DNA of 64,000 bases from Mucilaginibacter aquariorum (GTDB lineage: Bacteria; Bacteroidota; Bacteroidia; Sphingobacteriales; Sphingobacteriaceae), in NCBI RefSeq assembly GCF_024498135.1, contig NZ_JANHOH010000008.1, forward strand, positions 1 to 64,000, given 5' to 3'. A program made the translations under genes and the position numbers. A model generated the notes under the pieces. It saw only the letters and a program-made list of their open reading frames with translations, was not told the DNA's origin and did no database searches. Below are positions 8,334 to 18,203 of the stretch, in pieces; position 1 is the first letter of the stretch; each line of letters starts with the position of its first letter.

Positions 8334-8662
8334 TGGAAAGTTTAACCCAAACCATTCAAGCGGTGCCGCTTAACCATTACATTTTATTAAGCGCTATTAT
8401 ATTTTCAATAGGGGTAATGGGTGTTTTATTACGCCGTAACGCTATTGTGATATTTATGTCGGTTGAGCTGATGCTTAACTCGGTTAACCTGTTGCTTACC
8501 GCCTTCTCGGTTTACCGTGGCGATGCATCCGGGCAAGTTTTTGTATTTTTTATTATGGCATTAGCAGCGGCAGAAGTTGCAGTAGGGCTGGCCATTATAG
8601 TAATGATATACCGCAATACCAACTCTATCGATATCAACGTATTGAACAGGTTGAAGTGGTAA
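8333..8662 (+). CDS. nuoK: NADH-quinone oxidoreductase subunit K
   Basis: NuoK (109 aa) is the three-helix MrpC-like membrane subunit of complex I. The membrane-embedded glutamates expected for proton transfer are present: SVELMLNSVNLL in helix 2 and AAAEVAVGLAI in helix 3. It overlaps nuoJ by one base and is separated from nuoL by a palindromic repeat. Confidence 0.96.
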   Translation: MESLTQTIQAVPLNHYILLSAIIFSIGVMGVLLRRNAIVIFMSVELMLNSVNLLLTAFSVYRGDASGQVFVFFIMALAAAEVAVGLAIIVMIYRNTNSIDINVLNRLKW

Positions 8663-8673
8663 ACTAACAAAAT

Positions 8674-8738
8674 TGTCATTCTGAGCGGGAGCGAAGAATC
8701 TATCGGTGAGTAGATGCTTCACGATGTTCAGCATGACA
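8674..8738. repeat. Dispersed palindromic repeat, divergent family A (nuoK-nuoL)
   Basis: It starts TGTCATTCTGAGCGGGAGCG and ends GTTCAGCATGACA, with the shared GTCAT...ATGAC ends. The interior differs from the other copies (GAAGAATCTATC), so it may be a sub-family. It sits between two genes of one operon. Confidence 0.75.
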
Positions 8739-8761
8739 AAAAAGAAATTTAACGTATATAA

Positions 8762-10666
8762 ATGGACAATTTGATCTGGCTTATTCCTGTACTACCCTTA
8801 GCCGGTTTTGTTATAAACGGACTTGGGCGTAATACCCTGTCAAAAAACCTTATCGGCGCTATCGGCAGTTTGCTGGTACTGGTTGCATTTGGTTTAAGTG
8901 TTGCTACATTCTTCCAGATAAAAAACTCGGGCGTACCTGTTGAGGTTACGTTGTTTGACTGGATCAGCGTTGGCAGCTTTAAAATTCCTTTTTCCTTTTT
9001 GATAGATCAGCTAAGCTCCATAATGCTACTGATTATTACCGGTGTGGGCTTCCTTATTCATTTATACTCTATCGGTTATATGCATGACGATAAAGGCTTT
9101 GGTAAGTTCTTTTCTTACCTGAACCTGTTTGTTTTCTTTATGCTGCTGCTGGTAATGGGAAGCAACTATGTGGTAATGTTTATTGGCTGGGAAGGCGTAG
9201 GTTTATGCTCATACCTGCTTATCGGTTTCTGGTATACCAATCCAAACTATGCCGAAGCTGCCAAGAAAGCCTTTGTAATGAACCGTATTGGTGACCTTGG
9301 TTTTTTGCTGGGCATCTTCCTTTTAGTAAATACATTTGGTAGTGTTGCTTACGCGGATATCTTCCCTAAAGCACCAGCCGCTGTTGCAGCGGGCGCGCCA
9401 ATAGTATTAATAACCATGCTGTTATTTATAGGCGCGGTTGGTAAATCGGCACAATTGCCGTTATTTACCTGGCTGCCAGATGCAATGGCCGGCCCAACAC
9501 CGGTATCGGCATTAATACACGCCGCTACCATGGTTACCGCAGGTATCTATATGACTGCCCGCTCTAACATCCTGTTCACACTGGCTCCTGATACTATGGA
9601 GGTAGTTGCCATTGTTGGTTTAGCTACCGCGGCATTTGCAGCATTGATAGCTTTAACACAAACAGATATTAAAAAGGTACTGGCCTATTCAACCGTATCG
9701 CAATTGGGCTATATGTTTTTAGGTTTAGGCGTTGGCGCTTATACCGGTGCGTTCTTCCACGTGTTAACCCATGCATTCTTTAAGGCATTATTATTCCTGG
9801 GTGCAGGTTCTGTTATCCATGCCATGGGCGGTGCGCAGGATATGCGCAAAATGGGCGGACTGAAAGGTAAGATCAAAATTACTTTCATTACCATGCTTGT
9901 GGGTACCATCGCTATCGCGGGTATCCCTCCATTCTCTGGTTTCTTTTCAAAAGACGAAATTTTGGCCGCGGCCTTTGCACATAGTACAACATTTTATGTA
10001 GTGGGTGTTATCACCGCTATGCTTACCTCATTCTACATGTTCCGTATGATGTACCTGACCTTCTGGGGTAAATTCCGTGGAACACATGAGCAGGAGCATC
10101 ACTTGCATGAGTCGCCCGCCAATATGACCATACCACTTATTGTGCTGGCTATACTATCGGCTATTGCAGGTATGATAGGTGTACCGGCAGTTATGGGGGG
10201 GCACCACGAATTAGGCGCTTACCTTGCACCTGTATTTGAGGCATCAAACAAAATATTGGGCGAACATGAACTAAGCCACAATACCGAATGGATCCTGATG
10301 GGAACATCGGTGTTTTTAGCGCTGATAGCAATGGGTTACGCTTACAGCAAATATGTACTTAAGGCTGGTGTGCCTGTATCTGATGAAGATGAGCGCCCGG
10401 CATTGTCAAACCTGTCCTATAACAAATTCTATATCGATGAATTGTATGACAAGGTTATCCGTAAGCCGTTGGATGCTATATCGGTGTTCTTCTACAAAGT
10501 AATTGAACTTTCGGGTATTGATGGATTTGTGAACGGCCTGGGTAAAGGTGCTTTAGAGACAAGTAAAGGCCTGCGCCTGTTGCAAACAGGTAACGTAGGT
10601 TTCTACATATTTATGATGGTGGTAGGTATTATCGCCATTTTGGTGTACAGTTTAATTAAAATATAA
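8762..10666 (+). CDS. nuoL: NADH-quinone oxidoreductase subunit L
   Basis: NuoL (634 aa) is the distal antiporter-like proton-pumping subunit of complex I. The signature region from FIGWEGVGLCSYLLIGFWY (near residue 140) and the HAATMVTAGIY segment (near 254) are typical, and a long C-terminal part after residue 480 fits the lateral helix that only NuoL has. Length is close to homologues. It begins 99 nt after nuoK, beyond a palindromic repeat. Confidence 0.97.
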   Translation: MDNLIWLIPVLPLAGFVINGLGRNTLSKNLIGAIGSLLVLVAFGLSVATFFQIKNSGVPVEVTLFDWISVGSFKIPFSFLIDQLSSIMLLIITGVGFLIHLYSIGYMHDDKGFGKFFSYLNLFVFFMLLLVMGSNYVVMFIGWEGVGLCSYLLIGFWYTNPNYAEAAKKAFVMNRIGDLGFLLGIFLLVNTFGSVAYADIFPKAPAAVAAGAPIVLITMLLFIGAVGKSAQLPLFTWLPDAMAGPTPVSALIHAATMVTAGIYMTARSNILFTLAPDTMEVVAIVGLATAAFAALIALTQTDIKKVLAYSTVSQLGYMFLGLGVGAYTGAFFHVLTHAFFKALLFLGAGSVIHAMGGAQDMRKMGGLKGKIKITFITMLVGTIAIAGIPPFSGFFSKDEILAAAFAHSTTFYVVGVITAMLTSFYMFRMMYLTFWGKFRGTHEQEHHLHESPANMTIPLIVLAILSAIAGMIGVPAVMGGHHELGAYLAPVFEASNKILGEHELSHNTEWILMGTSVFLALIAMGYAYSKYVLKAGVPVSDEDERPALSNLSYNKFYIDELYDKVIRKPLDAISVFFYKVIELSGIDGFVNGLGKGALETSKGLRLLQTGNVGFYIFMMVVGIIAILVYSLIKI

Positions 10667-10689
10667 GCGCTTAGCGTTTACCATATAAA

Positions 10690-12156
10690 ATGACGGTTAG
10701 CATTTTACTTTTTTTACCGATTGTTGCAGCACTTTTAGTACTGTTGTTTAAGAATGAGACAGTGAAACACGCGGCGCTGTTCTTCGCCCTTGTGGAACTT
10801 GGCATAGCCGCTTACTTTTTAGCAGGTTTCGTTCCAGATGCATCTGTACAATATGCCATTGACGCGCCATGGATTCCAAAAATGGGTATTTACTTTAGCG
10901 CGGGTATTGATGGTATCAGCATGATAATGGTATTATTGACCACTGTACTTGTACCGCTTATCATACTTACCACGTATAAACACGAGTATAAAAACGCTAA
11001 AGCATTTTATGCGCTGATATTGTTTATGCAGGCTGGTTTGTTAACTGTATTTACAGCGCTTGATGGTTTCCTATTCTACGTTGGATGGGAAGCGGCACTA
11101 ATACCGATCTATTTTATCTGCGCGTTATGGGGCGGTGAAAACCGCATCCGCATCAATATTAAATTTTTCATTTACACTTTTGCCGGTTCGTTATTTATGC
11201 TGTTGGGTATTATTTATCTATACCTGCAAACACCAGCGAAAGTGTATGATCTTAGAGGGTTTTACGATCTTAGCTTAACGCTAACGCAGCAATCGTGGGT
11301 GTTTTGGGCGTTCTTTATAGCGTTTGCTATTAAAATGCCAATATTCCCTTTCCATACCTGGCAGCCGGATACTTATACCGAAGCGCCATCAGCCGGTACT
11401 ATGATGTTATCGGGTATTATGTTAAAGATGGGTATCTACGGTGTTATCCGCTGGTTGATACCAAACGCGCCTGCGGGTTTCCTGCAATGGCAAAATCTGG
11501 TTATCATATTATCAGTAATTGGTATTGTTTATGCTTCACTGATTGCCTTTAATCAAAAGGATGGTAAGCGATTGGTTGCTTATTCATCTATCGCCCACGT
11601 TGGTTTGATAGCTGCCGGTATCTTCGCGTGGACAACACAAGGTGTACAAGGCGCCATGATACAAATGCTTAGTCACGGTATAAATGTGGTAGGTATGTTC
11701 TTTATCTGGGATATCATCAGCCGCCGTTTAAACACCCGCGATATTAGCCAGATGGGTGGCATTGCCAAAGTAGCCCCGAATTTTTCTATCGCGTTTTTAA
11801 TTATCCTTTTAGGCACAGTAGCCCTGCCATTAACAAACGGTTTTGTGGGCGAGTTTCTATTACTGAAAGGCGTATTTAACTACAATATTTGGTTTGCCGC
11901 AGTTGCAGGGTTAACCATCATATTTGGCGCGGTATACATGCTGCGTATGTACAAGAATGTAATGCAGGGCGAAACCAATGAACTAACAGCTATTTTTACC
12001 GATATAAGCGGTTCAGAGAAGTTGGTGCTTGGAATTATCTGCGTGTTAATCATCGGTATAGGAGTGTATCCGCAGCCTATTCTGCATATATCAGAAGCGG
12101 CGGTTACCAATTTGGTTAACACAGTAAGTGCAAAGTTTAATAATGCTCAATTTTAA
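10690..12156 (+). CDS. nuoM: NADH-quinone oxidoreductase subunit M
   Basis: NuoM (488 aa) is the second antiporter-like proton pump of the membrane arm. About fourteen hydrophobic helices are present. The signatures FYVGWEAALIPIYFICALWG (near residue 130), the KMPIFPFHTWQPDTYTEAPS loop (near 219) and HVGLIAAGIFAW are typical of the family. It follows nuoL by 23 nt. Confidence 0.97.
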   Translation: MTVSILLFLPIVAALLVLLFKNETVKHAALFFALVELGIAAYFLAGFVPDASVQYAIDAPWIPKMGIYFSAGIDGISMIMVLLTTVLVPLIILTTYKHEYKNAKAFYALILFMQAGLLTVFTALDGFLFYVGWEAALIPIYFICALWGGENRIRINIKFFIYTFAGSLFMLLGIIYLYLQTPAKVYDLRGFYDLSLTLTQQSWVFWAFFIAFAIKMPIFPFHTWQPDTYTEAPSAGTMMLSGIMLKMGIYGVIRWLIPNAPAGFLQWQNLVIILSVIGIVYASLIAFNQKDGKRLVAYSSIAHVGLIAAGIFAWTTQGVQGAMIQMLSHGINVVGMFFIWDIISRRLNTRDISQMGGIAKVAPNFSIAFLIILLGTVALPLTNGFVGEFLLLKGVFNYNIWFAAVAGLTIIFGAVYMLRMYKNVMQGETNELTAIFTDISGSEKLVLGIICVLIIGIGVYPQPILHISEAAVTNLVNTVSAKFNNAQF

Positions 12157-12171
12157 TACAGATATAAATAA

Positions 12172-13551
12172 ATGACCACACTAATAATCATATCTGTTTT
12201 ACCCATCGTAATATTATACCTGGGTTTATATAAAGTTCAAAAGGCCTTATTGCCGGTAACCGTTGTTGGTTTACTGGCGGCTTTAGGCGCTGCTGTAATG
12301 CAATGGGATAATAACGCCGAGCCTATTTATCACGGCATGATGCTGTTCAATAATTTCTCGGTTGCGTTTTCTGTTGTAAGTATTGTTTCTACGATATTGA
12401 TATTATTACTTTCTAAAGGATATTTTGAAAGGATAAGCAATCATATTGCAGAATATTATGCTATAATCCTGTTCTCGTTGGTGGGTATTATTGTAATGGT
12501 ATCTTACCATAACTTAACTATGCTGTTCATCGGTATCGAGATCATGTCGGTTAGTTTATACATCCTGGCAGGGATCCGTAAAAGCGATTTCGCGTCAAAC
12601 GAAGCAGCTTTAAAATACTTTTTAATGGGAGCATTTTCAACCGGCTTCCTGCTATTCGGTATCACATTGATATATGGTTCTTCCGGTTCATTTGATCTGG
12701 ATGTGATCCGTGACTGGGTAGTAACTCATCCTCGTAATATCGACCCGTTATTTTACACCGGGATAATGCTTATTATTATTGGCCTTTGCTTTAAGGTTGG
12801 TGCTGCGCCCTTTCACTTCTGGACACCGGATGTATATGAAGGTGCACCTTCGTTGATCACTTTGTTTATGTCTACCGTGGTTAAGGTGGCAGGTTTCGCG
12901 GCATTCCTGCGTTTATTCTCTGCTTGTTTTTTAACTATTGCAGGGTTCTGGACACCGGTATTATTGGTTATTACCATCATCACTTTATTTATTGGCAACA
13001 TAACTGCCCTGTATCAGCAAAGCTTTAAACGTATGATGGCTTTTTCGAGCATATCACATGCGGGTTATCTGTTGTTTGCCATAGTGGCTTTAGGCGCAGG
13101 TTCTGCTAATTCAATATTTGTATATGCTACGGCCTATTCAATCGCTTCTATTATCGCCTTTGGCGCCCTTATCCTGGTAAGGCAGCAAACCGGCAGCGAT
13201 AACTTTGAAGGCTTTAACGGGCTGGCAAAAAAGAATCCTTTCCTGGCGTTGGTACTTACGGTAAGCATGCTATCATTAGCAGGCATACCGCTTACCGCTG
13301 GTTTTATTGGTAAATTCTTCATGTTTAGTGGTGCATTGGCACATTATAATTTCTGGCTGGTAATTATTGCGGTAGTAAACGCTATCATCAGCATATTTTA
13401 TTATTTCAGGGTTATTATTGCTATGTACTTCCGTAGTGCCGAACGTGCCGAGGTTGAAGTGCCGGCTTATTACAAATTTGTTTTAGGCTTTTCTGCTGTC
13501 GTAACTATCGTAATTGGTATCTATCCTACGTTTATATCCAGTCTTATTTAA
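12172..13551 (+). CDS. nuoN: NADH-quinone oxidoreductase subunit N
   Basis: NuoN (459 aa) is the third antiporter-like subunit, nearest to NuoK and NuoJ. Signature segments are IGIEIMSVSLYILAGIRKSD (near residue 123), the FHFWTPDVYEGAPS loop (near 215) and SSISHAGYLL. It is the last gene of the locus and starts 15 nt after nuoM. With it, all fourteen Nuo subunits are encoded here; no other cofactor or assembly gene is adjacent except the small ORF after nuoE. Confidence 0.97.
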   Translation: MTTLIIISVLPIVILYLGLYKVQKALLPVTVVGLLAALGAAVMQWDNNAEPIYHGMMLFNNFSVAFSVVSIVSTILILLLSKGYFERISNHIAEYYAIILFSLVGIIVMVSYHNLTMLFIGIEIMSVSLYILAGIRKSDFASNEAALKYFLMGAFSTGFLLFGITLIYGSSGSFDLDVIRDWVVTHPRNIDPLFYTGIMLIIIGLCFKVGAAPFHFWTPDVYEGAPSLITLFMSTVVKVAGFAAFLRLFSACFLTIAGFWTPVLLVITIITLFIGNITALYQQSFKRMMAFSSISHAGYLLFAIVALGAGSANSIFVYATAYSIASIIAFGALILVRQQTGSDNFEGFNGLAKKNPFLALVLTVSMLSLAGIPLTAGFIGKFFMFSGALAHYNFWLVIIAVVNAIISIFYYFRVIIAMYFRSAERAEVEVPAYYKFVLGFSAVVTIVIGIYPTFISSLI

Positions 13552-13605
13552 TAAGGGCGTTAACTACAATTTGATTTAATATTTGTAGTTTTACGGATAT
13601 AGTTA

Positions 13606-14244
13606 ATGGAAAATATTTGGGAATACCTTCAAAATTTAACCGACGCGCAGTCTATTCTAAGTAGCGGTGGTTTTTATCTGTTGCTTATAGTGGTATTTGC
13701 CGAAACCGGGTTGTTTTTTGGGTTCTTTTTACCGGGCGATTATTTACTGTTTCTTGCAGGCCTATTAAGTGCCGCCGGCATTATCCAGGTTCCTATATAT
13801 ACCTTAGTACTTTCGTTGATAGCTGCAGGGGTTTTGGGTAACTATACAGGCTACTGGTTTGGCTACCGAACGGGGCCGGTATTGTTCAATAGGAACGATT
13901 CTTTCTTTTTTAAGAAACGCTATATAGCCGTAGCCGAAGAGTTTTACGCCAAATATGGTGGTATGGCTTTGATTTTAGGCAGATTTTTCCCCATAGTTAG
14001 AACATTTGCCCCTATATTTGCAGGTGTTGTACGGGTCGACCTTAAAAAGTTTACTATTTACAATATTGTAGGCAGCGTAGCTTGGGTAACAACCTTAACC
14101 TTAACCGGTTATTTTTTAGGCAGGCGCTTCCCCGAACTAAAGGATTATCTGCAGTACATAGTACTTGGTTTGATAATTATTACATCAATTCCGCTGATTA
14201 TTGCCTTTGTGAGAAAACGGTATGCAAAATCAAAAGAACAATAA
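13606..14244 (+). CDS. DedA family membrane protein
   Basis: This 212-aa protein belongs to the DedA/SNARE-associated (VTT domain) family of inner-membrane proteins, some of which flip undecaprenyl phosphate or phospholipids. Visible family features are FAETGLFFGFFLPGDYLLF near the N-terminus and the GRFFPIVRTFAPIFAGV motif near residue 125, whose arginines are characteristic, followed by C-terminal helices and a basic tail. It starts 54 nt after nuoN and 18 nt before the pyrophosphatase gene. The exact substrate cannot be told from sequence. Confidence 0.9.
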   Translation: MENIWEYLQNLTDAQSILSSGGFYLLLIVVFAETGLFFGFFLPGDYLLFLAGLLSAAGIIQVPIYTLVLSLIAAGVLGNYTGYWFGYRTGPVLFNRNDSFFFKKRYIAVAEEFYAKYGGMALILGRFFPIVRTFAPIFAGVVRVDLKKFTIYNIVGSVAWVTTLTLTGYFLGRRFPELKDYLQYIVLGLIIITSIPLIIAFVRKRYAKSKEQ

Positions 14245-14262
14245 AATATAACATATAAATAC

Positions 14263-14808
14263 ATGAGTACACAACATCCCTGGCATCAGGTTTCACCGGG
14301 TGATAATATTCCTGAGATAGTAAACGCGATAATTGAGATACCTAAAGGATCTAAAGCGAAATATGAGATAGACAAAGAATCGGGCTTATTAAAGCTTGAT
14401 CGTGTATTGTTCTCATCAGTAATGTATCCGGCCAATTATGGTTTCATTCCGCAAACTTATTGTGATGATAATGACCCATTGGACATTCTTGTACTTTGCT
14501 CGATAGACGTTTTCCCCATGTCTATCATCGAAGCTAAAGTAGTAGGTGTAATGCATATGGTTGATAATGGCGAGCAGGATGATAAGATCATCGCGGTAGC
14601 AAAAAACGACATGTCTGTTAATTATATAAACGACCTATCTGAATTGCCTCCACATGCTATGAAAGAAATTGTACGCTTTTTTAGCGATTATAAAGTGCTT
14701 GAGGGTAAGAATGTTACCATTGAGCATTTATTAGGCGTACGTTATGCGCATAAAGTTATCCAAGAAAGTTTAGAGTTGTATAAGTCTACTTTCCCTGTTT
14801 ACAAATAA
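14263..14808 (+). CDS. ppa: Inorganic pyrophosphatase
   Basis: This 181-aa cytoplasmic family I enzyme hydrolyses pyrophosphate to two phosphates, pulling biosynthetic reactions forward. The EIPKGSKAKYEIDKESG stretch near residue 29, the YPANYGFIPQT segment, and the metal-binding signature DDNDPLDILVLC are intact. It sits between DedA and a CNNM-type gene, with the latter starting 8 nt after the stop. Confidence 0.95.
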   Translation: MSTQHPWHQVSPGDNIPEIVNAIIEIPKGSKAKYEIDKESGLLKLDRVLFSSVMYPANYGFIPQTYCDDNDPLDILVLCSIDVFPMSIIEAKVVGVMHMVDNGEQDDKIIAVAKNDMSVNYINDLSELPPHAMKEIVRFFSDYKVLEGKNVTIEHLLGVRYAHKVIQESLELYKSTFPVYK

Positions 14809-14816
14809 AATAATTA

Positions 14817-16157
14817 ATGGACCCCGCACATTACGAAATTAGTGTTTTCTACATTTTCGCAACCATATTCCTGGTACTGCTAAACGGTTTTTTTGTGGCA
14901 GCAGAGTTTGCCATGGTTAGGGTTAGAGGGTCACAAATTGAACTAAGGGCCAAGTCGGGCAGCGGCGTAGCCAAAGTTGCACGAGGCATACTACATAATT
15001 TAGATGGTTACCTGGCCGCTACGCAGCTGGGTATTACCATTGCTTCCCTGGCGCTTGGTGTGGTAGGCGAAGGAGTGGTTACCAATATTGTATTAAGAGG
15101 TTTTTTATCTGTAGGTATTGAGCTTACTCCCGCTTTTGTTACCACCAGCCACATTCTATCATTTGTTGTTATTACCGTATTACATATTGTATTTGGTGAG
15201 TTGGCGCCAAAATCGCTGGCAATACAAAAGTCAGCAGGAACGGTTATGGCAGTATCTGTACCGCTGCGCTTTTTCTTTGTAGTTTTTAAACCCGCCATTT
15301 GGTTACTAAACGGGTTTGCTAATTTTATATTAAAGCTTTTTGGTATTACCACTTTAGAGGGCGGTGAAACACACCATAGCTCAGAAGAATTACAATACCT
15401 GTTAGAGCAGGGAAGGGAAACCGGCGCACTCGACTCGAACGAACATGAACTGATACAGAACGTGTTTGATTTTAACGAGCGTGTAGTGAAAAACATCATG
15501 GTACCACGTACTAAAATATCAGGTATTGAGGTTAGTACAGAGAAGGAAGAGCTGTTGGAACTGCTGATAACCGAAGGTTACTCGCGTATGCCGGTTTATG
15601 ATGAGGTAATTGATAAGATAATAGGTATTGTTCACGCAAAAGATATTCTGCCTTTATTAGCCCGTAACGAGCCAATTGTGTTGAGGGATATTATCCGCAA
15701 GCCATATTTTATACCCGAGACCAAAAAGATCAATGATCTGATGGCCGAGTTGCAGCAAAAGCGCATACAGATAGCTATTGTATCTGACGAGTTTGGCGGT
15801 ACTGCCGGTATGGTTACCCTGGAAGATATTGTTGAAGAGCTGGTTGGGGAGATACAGGATGAGTTTGACGAGGAGAAACCTATTGTTGAGAAACTTAACG
15901 ACCGTGAATTTGTGGTGAATGCCCTTGCGCCGATATACGACGTGAACGAGCATCTGCCGCATGACCTGCCCGAGGATGGCGACTTTGATACCGTATCCGG
16001 GTGGTTGGGCCATATATTTGGTAAGATACCTGACGTAGGTGAGCAGAAAGAGAGTAACGGCTATAATATTACCGTACTAAAAAAATCTGACCAGAACATC
16101 GAATCTGTAAAACTGGAGCTACTGATAAACGAAGAGGATACTGTAGATTTGCATTAG
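14817..16157 (+). CDS. CNNM/CorC-type transmembrane protein with CBS pair
   Basis: This 446-aa protein has the order DUF21/CNNM membrane domain (about residues 10-200), two CBS domains (about 215-340) and a C-terminal CorC_HlyC domain (about 355-440). Family features visible are LNGFFVAAEFAMVRVR near the N-terminus, AATQLGITIASLALG, the VPRTKI segment at the CBS entry and DEFGGTAGMVTLEDIVEE. Such proteins (often called hemolysin family) are linked to Mg2+ or Co2+ efflux and resistance. It follows ppa by 8 nt and precedes rsmE by 12 nt. Confidence 0.92.
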   Translation: MDPAHYEISVFYIFATIFLVLLNGFFVAAEFAMVRVRGSQIELRAKSGSGVAKVARGILHNLDGYLAATQLGITIASLALGVVGEGVVTNIVLRGFLSVGIELTPAFVTTSHILSFVVITVLHIVFGELAPKSLAIQKSAGTVMAVSVPLRFFFVVFKPAIWLLNGFANFILKLFGITTLEGGETHHSSEELQYLLEQGRETGALDSNEHELIQNVFDFNERVVKNIMVPRTKISGIEVSTEKEELLELLITEGYSRMPVYDEVIDKIIGIVHAKDILPLLARNEPIVLRDIIRKPYFIPETKKINDLMAELQQKRIQIAIVSDEFGGTAGMVTLEDIVEELVGEIQDEFDEEKPIVEKLNDREFVVNALAPIYDVNEHLPHDLPEDGDFDTVSGWLGHIFGKIPDVGEQKESNGYNITVLKKSDQNIESVKLELLINEEDTVDLH

Positions 16158-16169
16158 TAATTAACTACC

Positions 16170-16877
16170 ATGCAGCTTTTTTACACACCCGACATTGACC
16201 CTTCATTATCCCAATACTTTTTAAGCGAGGAAGAAAGCAAACATGCTGTACGTGTATTGCGCCTTGCCATAAGCGATGAGGTGACTCTAATAGACGGGAA
16301 AGGCGGACTGTATAAAGCCGAAATAAAAGATGCGCACCCAAAGCGCACCATCCTGCAAATAAACCAGGTTACCACAGAGTTTAATAAACGCAACCATTAC
16401 CTGCACATTGCTATAGCACCCACAAAAAATTTAGATAGGGTAGAGTGGTTTTTAGAAAAAGCCACCGAAATTGGTATTGATGAGATCTCGCTTATTATCT
16501 GCCAGCGATCTGAACGAAAAGAAGCAAAGGCTGAGCGGCTGAACAAGATCATAACATCGGCCATAAAACAATCCATAAAGGCTTATCACCCGGTTTTAAA
16601 CACCCCAGTTAATTTGAGCCAGTTTTTAAAACAACCTTTTGATGGGCAAAAGTTTATTGCACATTGTGATGATGGCGAAAAAGTTGAACTTGCACAATCT
16701 ATTAAAAAACAAAACCGTTATTTGATACTGATAGGCCCCGAAGGCGACTTTACCCCTGCCGAAGTGGGTACTGCTTTGCAGAACGGGTATAAAGCCATAA
16801 CTTTAGGTGAAAGCCGTTTACGTACCGAAACGGCCGCCCTTGAGGCCTGCTTCGAGGTGAATTTTTTAAACCGCTAA
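16170..16877 (+). CDS. rsmE: 16S rRNA (uracil-1498-N3)-methyltransferase
   Basis: RsmE (235 aa) is a SPOUT-class enzyme that methylates U1498 of 16S rRNA using S-adenosylmethionine. The trefoil-knot motifs LIGPEGDFTPAEV and LGESRLRTETAALEA near the C-terminus identify it, with a PUA-like N-terminal domain beginning at the SEEESKHAVRVLR segment. It is 12 nt downstream of the CNNM-type gene. Confidence 0.94.
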   Translation: MQLFYTPDIDPSLSQYFLSEEESKHAVRVLRLAISDEVTLIDGKGGLYKAEIKDAHPKRTILQINQVTTEFNKRNHYLHIAIAPTKNLDRVEWFLEKATEIGIDEISLIICQRSERKEAKAERLNKIITSAIKQSIKAYHPVLNTPVNLSQFLKQPFDGQKFIAHCDDGEKVELAQSIKKQNRYLILIGPEGDFTPAEVGTALQNGYKAITLGESRLRTETAALEACFEVNFLNR

Positions 16878-16879
16878 AT

Positions 16880-17542
16880 GTGAGAAGATCTTTTTTTGTT
16901 ACCGTAGCTATTGCTCTAATGTTTTGCATTAGTAGCTTTACTGCGCCGTCATACAAAATGGGCAGGCTTAAGTATAATGGCGGCGGCGACTGGTACGGCG
17001 ACCGTACCGCCCTGGTTAACCTCATCAAATTTTGTAATGAAAATTTAAAAACAAATTTCCAGCCCGAAGAAGAGGTTGTTGAGGTAGGCAGCGACCAGAT
17101 CTTCAATTACCCCTTTGTGTTTATGACCGGGCATGGCAATGTGATATTCAGCGATCAGGAAGCGCGTAACCTGCGTAAGTACTTAACCGGAGGCGGCTTT
17201 TTGCATATCGATGATAATTATGGATTTGATAAGTTCATTCGGCCGCAAATGAAAAAGGTTTTCCCCGAACTGGAATTTGTGGAACTGCCAACCAACTACG
17301 CCATCTATCATCAGAAATATAATTTTCCTACAGGTTTGCCCAAAATACACGAACATGACGGCAAACGGCCGCAGGGATTCGGCCTGATATACAAAGGGCG
17401 CCTGGTGTGTTTCTACACTTATGAGTGCGATTTAGGAAATGGCTGGGAGGATTATGGCACCTATGCCGGCGATAGCCAGGAAGCACGCCTGAAAGCCTTA
17501 AGAATGGGCGCCAATCTCATTCAATATATATTTACCAAATAG
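16880..17542 (+). CDS. DUF4159 domain-containing exported protein
   Basis: This 220-aa protein has a signal peptide (hydrophobic residues about 6-20) and a DUF4159 domain with the motifs GGGDWYGDRTALVNLI and GGGFLHIDDNYGF. DUF4159 resembles the amidotransferase-like part of larger surface proteins and its function is unknown. It starts at a GTG (16880) 2 nt after the rsmE stop, so the two are likely co-transcribed; an out-of-frame ATG overlaps the GTG. Homologues occur in Bacteroidota near AAA ATPase/vWA clusters, but no such genes are adjacent here. Confidence 0.85.
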   Translation: MRRSFFVTVAIALMFCISSFTAPSYKMGRLKYNGGGDWYGDRTALVNLIKFCNENLKTNFQPEEEVVEVGSDQIFNYPFVFMTGHGNVIFSDQEARNLRKYLTGGGFLHIDDNYGFDKFIRPQMKKVFPELEFVELPTNYAIYHQKYNFPTGLPKIHEHDGKRPQGFGLIYKGRLVCFYTYECDLGNGWEDYGTYAGDSQEARLKALRMGANLIQYIFTK

Positions 17543-17561
17543 GCGTAAATATTCCGCTATT

Positions 17562-17596
17562 TCTTAAATTCGGAAATTCAGGTTCAGAAAATATTT
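17562..17596. repeat. AATTC-phased element before the carrier-protein gene
   Basis: TTCTTAAATTCGGAAATTCAGG followed by TTCAGAAAAT repeats AATTC-like blocks at roughly helical spacing. A related sequence lies at 28404-28447 near the sigma-factor gene end. It may be a dispersed element or just AT-rich filler. Confidence 0.35.
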
Positions 17597-17597
17597 T

Positions 17598-18095
17598 ATG
17601 TACAAAATAAAGGTTAATAATAAGCACGATTTTGAAGTGGACAGAAAGGGCGATACCCTGCTGGTGAATAATAAAACTATCGATGCAGATATAAAACAGC
17701 TGAACGATCTGCTATACCATGTTATTAACGAAAACAGTTCATATAATGCCGAAGTAGTGAGCTTTGATCGTGAAGCAAAAACTGCCGAAATAAAAGTGAA
17801 CAATAATATTTATACACTTACCGCCAAAGATCAGTTTGATGTGCTGCTTGACAAAATGGGATTAAGCAACTTAATGGCTGCTAAGGTAAGCGAGATAAAA
17901 GCCCCTATGCCCGGCATGGTGCTTAAAGTACTTGTTGAAGAAGGCGCCGAAGTTAAGAAGGGCGAAAACCTGTTTGTGCTGGAAGCCATGAAGATGGAAA
18001 ATATCATTAAATCGCCGGCGGATGTAACTGTGAAAAATATTAAAATTAAACCAGGCGATAAAGTCGAAAAAGGACAAATACTGATGATGTTTTAG
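17598..18095 (+). CDS. Biotin carboxyl carrier-like (biotin/lipoyl attachment) protein
   Basis: This 165-aa protein ends in a biotinyl domain (about residues 95-165) with the attachment motif EAMKMEN; the modified lysine would be K132. The VSEIKAPMPGMVLKVLVEEG segment is typical of acyl-CoA carboxylase carrier subunits, such as those of propionyl- or methylmalonyl-type carboxylases. The N-terminal 80 residues resemble the linker domain found before such carriers. No carboxylase or biotin carboxylase gene is next to it, so its partner enzyme must be encoded elsewhere. Confidence 0.88.
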   Translation: MYKIKVNNKHDFEVDRKGDTLLVNNKTIDADIKQLNDLLYHVINENSSYNAEVVSFDREAKTAEIKVNNNIYTLTAKDQFDVLLDKMGLSNLMAAKVSEIKAPMPGMVLKVLVEEGAEVKKGENLFVLEAMKMENIIKSPADVTVKNIKIKPGDKVEKGQILMMF

Positions 18096-18115
18096 GTTAA
18101 CTACCTATAAATCAC

Positions 18116-18152
18116 AATAAAAGGCATAAGAAATTATGCCTTTTATTGTTTT
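18116..18152 (+). terminator. Terminator after the carrier-protein gene
   Basis: A perfect 14-bp stem (18116-18129 with 18134-18147) closes a GAAA tetraloop and is followed by GTTTTG. It separates the housekeeping group from the SusC/SusD pair. Confidence 0.85.
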
Positions 18153-18203
18153 GTAACAATTAAATTACGAACTTGATAGTCAAATCCACTAAATACATAG
18201 ACT